From the NCBI GenBank assembly GCA_947629285.1, contig CANRDA010000084.1, positions 1 through 20,796 on the forward strand: a stretch of DNA of 20,796 bases, written 5' to 3'. The notes beneath the pieces were generated by a model. It had not been told where the DNA came from. It did not search any database and worked only from the letters and a program-made list of their open reading frames with translations. The position numbers were made by a program, and so were the translations under genes. Origin of the DNA: an uncultured Bacilli bacterium. Lineage in GTDB: Bacteria > Bacillota_I > Bacilli_A > RF39 > UBA660. Positions 15,813-20,796 of this stretch are shown here, piece after piece; position 1 is the stretch's first letter; every line of letters begins with the position of its first letter.

Positions 15813-15841
15813 TTCACATTCTCCTTTTCTTTACATATTAT
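15813..15841 (+). promoter_or_regulatory. Promoter of the 79-residue protein gene
   Basis: TTCACA at 15813-15818 and TATTAT at 15836-15841 are 17 bases apart on the plus strand, 20 bases before the start codon. Its -10 box overlaps the -10 box of the divergent aminopeptidase promoter. Confidence 0.5.
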
Positions 15842-15845
15842 AACA
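15837..15845 (-). promoter_or_regulatory. Extended -10 promoter of the aminopeptidase gene
   Basis: TGTTATAAT (15845-15837) on the minus strand is a full extended -10 element, with no good -35 box. It would start transcription about 20 bases before the ATG. Confidence 0.5.
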
Positions 15846-15860
15846 TGAAAGGAGCTTTTT

Positions 15861-16100
15861 ATGTATAATTCTTATCAAAATCCAGTAAATTTTAAATATC
15901 CTATGAATAGTCCTAGACCTAATATTCCTAATAATTTTAACAACAATGATTCTAGGTTTGTTGGAGGCGGATTTCTTGGACCATTCCTACTTGGAGGCAT
16001 AACAGGTGGTTTAGTTTCTCCATTATTCTATGGTGGATATAATAGACCATATTATAATAACTATTACTATCCTCCATATTACGGACCTTATTATAGATAA
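15861..16100 (+). CDS. Small Asn/Tyr/Pro/Gly-rich protein, function unknown
   Basis: This is the only plus-strand gene. The 79-residue product has a strong site (AAAGGAG, 6-base spacing). Its N-terminal half is rich in Asn and Pro. A glycine-rich hydrophobic middle (about 35-57, GGFLGPFLLGG and TGGLVSPLF) could enter the membrane or self-associate, and the last 20 residues are almost all Tyr, Pro, Asn and Gly. The composition recalls spore-coat or cell-surface proteins of Firmicutes, but I cannot assign a family. It ends at a two-way terminator shared with rluD. Confidence 0.8.
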   Translation: MYNSYQNPVNFKYPMNSPRPNIPNNFNNNDSRFVGGGFLGPFLLGGITGGLVSPLFYGGYNRPYYNNYYYPPYYGPYYR

Positions 16101-16124
16101 AAGAAAGCTAGAGGCTTTCTTTTT
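16099..16124. terminator. Shared bidirectional terminator
   Basis: GAAAGC (16103-16108) and GCTTTC (16114-16119) pair around TAGAG and are flanked by an A run and a T run, so the hairpin works for the small plus-strand gene and for rluD. The rluD stop codon is in the loop. Confidence 0.9.
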
Positions 16125-17010
16125 CAAACTTATCTAATATATTTTTAAAACACTCAGGTAAATCACACTTAAATTCCATAAATTTATTTGTTTTCGGATG
16201 TTTAAATCCAAGTAAATAAGCATGTAAGCACTGTCCTGTATCATCTATTAATTTTCTTCTTCCATAAACTGGGTCGTTAACTACTGGATGACCAATATAG
16301 TTCATATGAACTCTTATCTGATGTGTTCTACCTGTTTCTAATTTTAATTCTATTAATGTTGCATTCTTAAATCTTTTTAATACTTTTAAATGTGTTACTG
16401 CATTTTTACTATTAGTACTTGTTACAGACATTTTTTTCCTGTCATTTAAATCTCTGCCTATAGGTGCGTCTATTGTAGCAGTATCTTCTTTTATCACACC
16501 CCAAACAAGTGCGATATACTTTCTAGTAGTTTCTTTTTTTTCTAATTCTTTTGAAAGTATCATGTGTGCTTTATCATTTTTAGCTACCATTAAAAGACCT
16601 GTTGTATATGCATCTATTCTGTGAACTATCCCTGGTCTAAACTCTCCATTTACTTTGCTAAGTTCTTTTGAATGATACAAAAGAGCATTTACTAAAGTAC
16701 CTTTTGTATTACCTACTGCAGGATGAACTACCATTCCATTAGGTTTATTTACAATAATTATATCTTCATCTTCATATACAATATCAAGTGGAATATTCTC
16801 ACCTTCAACATTAATCTCTTCTTTTATATATTCCTCAATAGTTATAATATCTTTTTCTTTTAAAATATAGCTATTTTTTGTACTCTTACCATTTACAAGT
16901 ATTTTATTTTGAGCTATCATTTTAGATATTTTACTTCTACTGTAATCAATTTTAGAACTTAAGTAAGAATCTATTCTACAATTAATATTACTATCTACTA
17001 CTATTTCCAT
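16108..17010 (-). CDS. rluD: RluD-type 23S rRNA pseudouridine synthase
   Basis: The 300-residue enzyme isomerises uridines to pseudouridine in RNA, in RluD's case in 23S rRNA helix 69. An S4 RNA-binding domain occupies about 10-60 (SRSKISKMIAQNKILVNG). The catalytic domain has VNKPNGMVVHPA, the active-site motif HRIDAYTTGLL with Asp133, and GRTHQIRVH near 232-240. The usual lysine-containing HRLDKDTSG is HRIDAYTTG here; the essential Arg-Ile-Asp is kept. The gene overlaps lspA by 10 bases, a common lspA-rluD order in Firmicutes (ylyB in B. subtilis). RluD versus a paralog with another target cannot be settled by eye. Confidence 0.9.
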   Translation of the reverse strand: MEIVVDSNINCRIDSYLSSKIDYSRSKISKMIAQNKILVNGKSTKNSYILKEKDIITIEEYIKEEINVEGENIPLDIVYEDEDIIIVNKPNGMVVHPAVGNTKGTLVNALLYHSKELSKVNGEFRPGIVHRIDAYTTGLLMVAKNDKAHMILSKELEKKETTRKYIALVWGVIKEDTATIDAPIGRDLNDRKKMSVTSTNSKNAVTHLKVLKRFKNATLIELKLETGRTHQIRVHMNYIGHPVVNDPVYGRRKLIDDTGQCLHAYLLGFKHPKTNKFMEFKCDLPECFKNILDKFEKESL

Positions 17011-17477
17011 AAATCTCCTTTAATTACTCTTATCATATACATAATCACAGATAAAACGATATAAATATCTGCAAAATTAAATATTGGAAAGAAAAAATTT
17101 CCAAAGTTAAAACTTAAATAATCTATTACATATCCATATACTAATCTATCAACTAAGTTTCCTAATACACCAGCTATAAAAAGTGAATATATAAATAAAT
17201 CCACATTATCAATAAAATCTGTTTTCTTTATGTAATATAAAATTCCTATAATTGCAATAATGCCAATTATAATAAATAAATATCGACTGCCTATTAGTAT
17301 ACTAAATGCCGCTCCTTCATTGTGAACTAAAGTTATAGAAAAAAAATTTTTTATTATAACTACTGTTTGATTAACAATCATTCTATTATTTAATATAATT
17401 TTTATCATTTGGTCTGCAATTAAAAATAATAAAGATAGTATACATACGTCTTTTAAACCCTTTTTCATTTTAACCAC
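17001..17477 (-). CDS. lspA: Lipoprotein signal peptidase (signal peptidase II)
   Basis: This membrane aspartic protease cuts signal peptides from prolipoproteins. The 158 residues include about four transmembrane helices (about 10-28, 64-82, 92-110, 137-152). Conserved motifs are ADQMIK, VHNEGAAFS, GNLVDR and NFADI. The catalytic pair is Asp119 (GYVIDYL) and Asp137 (NFAD). A GTG start at 17477 is taken because AGAGGA lies 4 bases upstream; ATG 17468 is possible, giving 155 residues. It lies between the MraZ-like gene and rluD. Confidence 0.95.
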   Translation of the reverse strand: MVKMKKGLKDVCILSLLFLIADQMIKIILNNRMIVNQTVVIIKNFFSITLVHNEGAAFSILIGSRYLFIIIGIIAIIGILYYIKKTDFIDNVDLFIYSLFIAGVLGNLVDRLVYGYVIDYLSFNFGNFFFPIFNFADIYIVLSVIMYMIRVIKGDLWK

Positions 17478-17512
17478 ACATTCCTCTCAATTTATTCTCA
17501 GACTAACCTAAT

Positions 17513-17899
17513 TTACTTGTTTAATTTATCTATTATTAAGCTATCATAACAACCAATAGTTAATATTTTTTCTTTTTTATTAAATATATCTTTAACTGAA
17601 TATCTACCCTGTTTATCTACAGTATCACAAATTAAAATAGACCTTACTAAGTTTAGTTTGTTTAATTTATATTTTAATATTTTAGTTTTTTCACTTGTTT
17701 TTTCTATTATTTCGTCTATTTTTTTTATATTTTCTACTATCTTATTTATACTTAAAATTTTGTAAAGTTTTAAATCCTCATCCCAACATAAAACTAACTT
17801 TTCGCCTTCTTCTCTTTTTGTATATGGCGGTATTATTATTCTTTCTTTTTCATCTACGGTTATTATTTTTTGACCAAATATCGGTTCTTCTCCAAACAT
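17513..17899 (-). CDS. MraZ-like double-domain protein
   Basis: The 128-residue protein starts at ATG 17899 (AAGGGA site); a longer frame to 17947 would run into the promoter and the upstream gene. It has two halves with the DxxxR motif of MraZ: Asp16-Arg20 (ITVDEKERIIIPP) and Asp95-Arg99 (DKQGRYSV), joined by a Lys-rich helical linker (about 52-84). MraZ is a DNA-binding regulator of the division and cell-wall cluster, but no mraW or ftsI genes are near. Gly of the first DEKGR motif is Glu here. It is the first gene ahead of lspA and rluD. A SpoVT/AbrB-type regulator is the alternative. Confidence 0.6.
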   Translation of the reverse strand: MFGEEPIFGQKIITVDEKERIIIPPYTKREEGEKLVLCWDEDLKLYKILSINKIVENIKKIDEIIEKTSEKTKILKYKLNKLNLVRSILICDTVDKQGRYSVKDIFNKKEKILTIGCYDSLIIDKLNK

Positions 17900-17918
17900 A
17901 AAATCCCTTCTTTTGATT

Positions 17919-17947
17919 ATTATACATAATTTATTTTGTAATTTCAA
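17919..17947 (-). promoter_or_regulatory. Promoter of the mraZ-like-lspA-rluD operon
   Basis: TTGAAA at 17947-17942 and TATAAT at 17924-17919 are 17 bases apart. The -35 box overlaps the stop codon of the cation transporter gene. Confidence 0.75.
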
Positions 17948-18819
17948 TCTTTTTCAATCATTATAGGATTTACATGTATTATAGTTAAATATATTTCATC
18001 TAACTTCTTAGCTATTTCTTTTTCTAATTTATCTGCAATTTTATGACTTTCAAATGTAGATAAATTGCCATCTACACATATAGTAAACGATATTTGATAC
18101 TTATAGCCTACTGGAGTAGAATTGAAGTGTATAACTTTTTCTATTTCTTCGTGTGTCTTTATTATTTCATACACCTTATTCTTTGTTATTTCTGATATCG
18201 ATTTATCCATTAATATATCATAACTTTCTTTAAAAATAGTTATTGAAGTTATAATAATCCATAAAGCTATAAAAGAACCTATAATTCCATCCACCCAATA
18301 TACTTTATTTAGTGTAAGTACACTTGAAGAAAGTGTTCCTAGTGTGATTAAACAATCATTTCTATGGTCTTTTGAATTAGCCTTTATAAGTAAATTATTA
18401 TATTTTTTTGCTAGTTTATTAGTATATAAATATAAGCTAAATTTAACTAATATAGTTACTATACAAACTATTATTAACCATGATGAATATGTTAAATTAT
18501 TATGATTAAAAATAGAGTTAAAGGAATCTTTAAATATTCCAAGGCTCATTAATATCATTATTATACTAATAAGCATGGAATAAATATATTCAGCTTTACC
18601 ATGGCCTAAATTATGGTCTTCATCTGACGGAACACTGGCTATTTTATTACCTACAAAGGTCATTACACTAGATATAATATCTCCACCACTATTAAATGCA
18701 TCTGCAATCATAGCTTGACTATTTGTTATAAATCCAACTAAAGATTTAATAATAAGTAAAAATAAATTACCTAATATTCCAAATATACTTGCTGTTTTTA
18801 CACTTTTAAATCTTTCCAT
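17944..18819 (-). CDS. Cation diffusion facilitator family metal exporter
   Basis: The protein is 291 residues from ATG 18819 and exports divalent metal ions in exchange for protons. It has about six transmembrane helices. The TM2 metal site reads ADAFNSGGD with Asn43/Asp47, and TM5 reads SKDHRNDC with Asp151/Asp155, a combination seen in Firmicute CDF proteins including manganese exporters rather than the His-x3-Asp typical of zinc exporters. A C-terminal cytoplasmic domain (about 205-291, TPVGYKYQISFTICVDGN) matches the dimerisation module. Metal choice cannot be fixed from the sequence; Mn or Fe is an inference. Confidence 0.9.
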   Translation of the reverse strand: MERFKSVKTASIFGILGNLFLLIIKSLVGFITNSQAMIADAFNSGGDIISSVMTFVGNKIASVPSDEDHNLGHGKAEYIYSMLISIIMILMSLGIFKDSFNSIFNHNNLTYSSWLIIVCIVTILVKFSLYLYTNKLAKKYNNLLIKANSKDHRNDCLITLGTLSSSVLTLNKVYWVDGIIGSFIALWIIITSITIFKESYDILMDKSISEITKNKVYEIIKTHEEIEKVIHFNSTPVGYKYQISFTICVDGNLSTFESHKIADKLEKEIAKKLDEIYLTIIHVNPIMIEKD

Positions 18820-18892
18820 AAACACCAACCTTAAACAATTTATTAATTATAAAACAAAAATATTATCACTATAGTTTTCAGTTCTCATGGAT

Positions 18893-18930
18893 AAAAAGCA
18901 TATGAAATCATGTATAATTAATTTCATATG
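18893..18930 (-). terminator. Intrinsic terminator after the deacetylase gene
   Basis: CATATGAAAT and ATTTCATATG form a perfect 10-bp stem with a 12-base loop, starting right after the stop codon and followed by CTTTTT on the minus strand. Confidence 0.8.
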
Positions 18931-20358
18931 TTAATTATTTACACTGTGATGAACCGTTGGAGTAGTCATATCAATTGCTCTAAATGTATAACCGTGAGAC
19001 AGTCCATACTGTATTATAGTCTCTACTGCATCTACACTAAACCCTTTAGTATCGTGTTGTAAAACAACATATGTAGAACCATTCCCTAATCCTTTTAATA
19101 CATTGTTTACAACTCCGCTAGTAGTAGTTATACCACCAGCATCTCCTCCACCAACATTCCAATCGAAATATCTAAATCCTTTTTGTTCTACTTCTTTAGT
19201 TAACTTACTCATAATGTGCACTCCACCATCATATCTTCTACTTACTGTATTAGAACTTCCTCCAGGAAATCTTATAATCATAGAAGTATATCCAGTTATA
19301 TTTTTTACTTTCTCTTGTATTGCATATAAATCGTTGAAGTATGTCTCTTCACTAGAATATATATTATAATTATGAGTATTTGAATGTAGCCCAATTGTAT
19401 GTCCTTCGTTATATGCTCGAAGTATCATATCCTCATAACCTTTACCATTACCAGTTACAAAGAAAGTTGCTTTTACATCGTACTTTTTTAATACATCTAA
19501 AAGTTTTGATGTATATTTGCTAGGTCCATCATCAAATGTTAAATATATGTTTTTACCACTTTGAGCTGTACCATTACTACTTTTATATACATATACTTTT
19601 CTATTTAAAGAAGTCGCATTTTTAGATTCATCCGATACTTTATAAGTTATTGTATATTCACCTGCAGTTTGTGTATCGACTGAACCAGTTACAACTACTT
19701 TAGATGTTATATCACCATCACAGTTATCAGATGCTTGATAACCATATTCTTTATAACTACCACCTACATTTATATATATTGTCTTATCTCCTTTTAAAGT
19801 TAATGTAGGACTTATTTGGTCTTTTTCTATTGCATCTTTTTTTATTATAGTTTCATTTCCTGAACTGTCTTTAACACTAAATACTATTTTACCATTTTCT
19901 AAACTTTTTGTAACTTGACTTGATAGGTCTCCATCATAGTTATCTATTGATGTTACTTTATAATCTAACATTTTACCATTTGGACAGTATAAAAGTTCGC
20001 TATCTTCTATTTCAATACTAGGTTTTGTTCTATCTACTACTTTAACTTGTTGCTTGTTTTTTAATTCTTTCTTACCATATTTATAGATATATGTTATATC
20101 ATATTCCCCAAGTGCGCTAGAATCTACTACACCTTCTACTTCAACACTTACCTTATTACATTTAAACCTGTTCCCATAGCAAACAATTCCAGAAGTTTCT
20201 TTAAATTCACTGCCATATTCTATTTCTATATTTTTTTTAAATTCTTTAACATAAAATTTTTTATCTAATATTAAAAATGTAAATAGTGAGATTATCAAAA
20301 CTAATATAACTATTAATGAAATAATTAATATTTTCCTATTCCTTTTTAATTCTTTCAT
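18931..20358 (-). CDS. Membrane-anchored polysaccharide (peptidoglycan-type) deacetylase
   Basis: The 475-residue protein starts at ATG 20358 behind GGAGTG; an in-frame start at 20394 lacks a site. A transmembrane anchor lies at about 10-31. Two Ig-like DUF5011-type domains follow (about 110-175 and 180-258, the second ending YTITYKVSDESKN), with a further beta-rich region before them. The NodB domain spans about 268-470: TFDDGP (274-279, metal and base Asp), HSNTH (325-329, metal His), RFPGG (363-367), DWN (399-401) and LQHD with His435. This full set indicates an active metal-dependent deacetylase, most likely on wall peptidoglycan N-acetyl sugars, which often confers lysozyme resistance. 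Substrate is an inference. Confidence 0.9.
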   Translation of the reverse strand: MKELKRNRKILIISLIVILVLIISLFTFLILDKKFYVKEFKKNIEIEYGSEFKETSGIVCYGNRFKCNKVSVEVEGVVDSSALGEYDITYIYKYGKKELKNKQQVKVVDRTKPSIEIEDSELLYCPNGKMLDYKVTSIDNYDGDLSSQVTKSLENGKIVFSVKDSSGNETIIKKDAIEKDQISPTLTLKGDKTIYINVGGSYKEYGYQASDNCDGDITSKVVVTGSVDTQTAGEYTITYKVSDESKNATSLNRKVYVYKSSNGTAQSGKNIYLTFDDGPSKYTSKLLDVLKKYDVKATFFVTGNGKGYEDMILRAYNEGHTIGLHSNTHNYNIYSSEETYFNDLYAIQEKVKNITGYTSMIIRFPGGSSNTVSRRYDGGVHIMSKLTKEVEQKGFRYFDWNVGGGDAGGITTTSGVVNNVLKGLGNGSTYVVLQHDTKGFSVDAVETIIQYGLSHGYTFRAIDMTTPTVHHSVNN

Positions 20359-20415
20359 AACACACTCCATACTACATTTATTATTTACAAACATCTACAT
20401 AATATTTATAGTTTA

Positions 20416-20796
20416 CTATTTATCATAATCATCTTTAAAGCTTTTATAAATACCATTTTTCTTTACTCCAAGGACACAATTAAGGTTTACATTATCAAGA
20501 GCTTTAAAGATGTTGTTATCTATATTTTTATTTATTTTTCTTAAACTTTCAATAAGATTTTTCATCTCTAGCCTCTTGCTATCCTCTTCTTCTTTAGAAC
20601 ACTGCTCTGTAAATTTACATGCACAGTTTATAAATGTTAAATTATTATATCTTACCCAAGATAATATATCGTGTTCCTTAACTAAATATAAAGGTCTAAT
20701 TAATTCTAAGCTTTCAAAATTAGTACTGTGCAACTTAGGCATCATAGTTTTAATTTCAGACCCATAAAACATAGATAAAAGTGTTGTCTCTATTAC
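20416..20796 (-). CDS. TtcA-like tRNA thiolase, C-terminal part (runs off the window)
   Basis: About 126 residues of the C-terminal half are visible; the frame stays open through the right edge, with ETTLLSMFYGSEIKTMMPK as the first stretch, so the gene starts outside. The motifs GSEIKTMMPK, LIRPLYLVKEHDILSW and CACKFTEQC match the TtcA/TtuA-type ATP-dependent tRNA 2-thiolation enzymes, in which Cys residues bind an iron-sulfur cluster. The ATG at 20772 is internal, not the start. The exact tRNA base modified cannot be decided from this fragment. Confidence 0.8.
   Translation of the reverse strand, partial: VIETTLLSMFYGSEIKTMMPKLHSTNFESLELIRPLYLVKEHDILSWVRYNNLTFINCACKFTEQCSKEEEDSKRLEMKNLIESLRKINKNIDNNIFKALDNVNLNCVLGVKKNGIYKSFKDDYDK

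Noticed and set aside
18846..18851. TATAAT upstream of the cation exporter gene as its promoter
   Set aside because: The -10 match is good but no -35 box or extended -10 was found, and such hexamers are common by chance at this base composition.
1..20796. Use of TGA as a tryptophan codon (Mollicute code)
   Set aside because: TGA serves as the stop of several genes, including dnaB and the adhesin, and Trp positions in conserved motifs use TGG.

Overview
The window is a very AT-rich, gene-dense stretch of a Gram-positive chromosome. Primosome genes dnaB and dnaI, a leucine T-box ahead of leuS, YutD and MraZ-like genes, a sortase-type surface protein and peptidoglycan enzymes point to a low-GC Firmicute of the Bacilli side. 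A walled relative of the Mollicutes or Erysipelotrichia, such as the gut RF39-like bacteria, is plausible, but this is an inference from gene content and composition. TGA ends several genes and tryptophan is TGG, so the standard bacterial code applies. All genes but one are on the minus strand, so transcription runs from high to low coordinates.

Reading along the minus strand, the right end holds the 3' part of a TtcA-like tRNA thiolase gene, then a membrane-anchored polysaccharide deacetylase with Ig-like repeats. A cation diffusion facilitator follows. Next comes an operon with its own good promoter: a MraZ-like double-domain protein, signal peptidase II (lspA) and an RluD-type pseudouridine synthase. 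That operon ends in a two-way terminator shared with the only plus-strand gene, a 79-residue Asn/Tyr/Pro/Gly-rich protein. This small gene diverges from an M29 aminopeptidase gene, and the two predicted -10 boxes overlap.

The middle holds a DUF4015 putative glycosidase with SH3-like repeats, translationally coupled to yutD. A pair resembling Bacillus subtilis YdjG and YdjH (zinc ribbon and TPM-domain membrane proteins) comes next, then dnaB and dnaI. A phage-type holin and M23/LysM lysin follow with their own promoter and no other phage genes. An intact GH31-family protein comes after, in which both expected catalytic aspartates are replaced.

The left part is a leucine T-box transcription unit: promoter, T-box leader, a small unknown membrane protein, then leuS. 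The LeuRS has an altered editing-site motif (TTCIET where TTRPDT is expected). Last come a thioester-domain surface adhesin with tandem CnaB-like repeats and a VPNTG sorting signal, and the first 20 codons of a gene resembling the PD-(D/E)XK transposase/Rpn family.

No tRNA, rRNA, CRISPR array or insertion sequence was seen, and no stretch over 300 bases lacks a gene or RNA element. The items most worth following are the GH31 pseudoenzyme, the altered LeuRS editing site, the stand-alone holin/lysin pair, and the placement of a YdjGH-like pair directly ahead of dnaB-dnaI.
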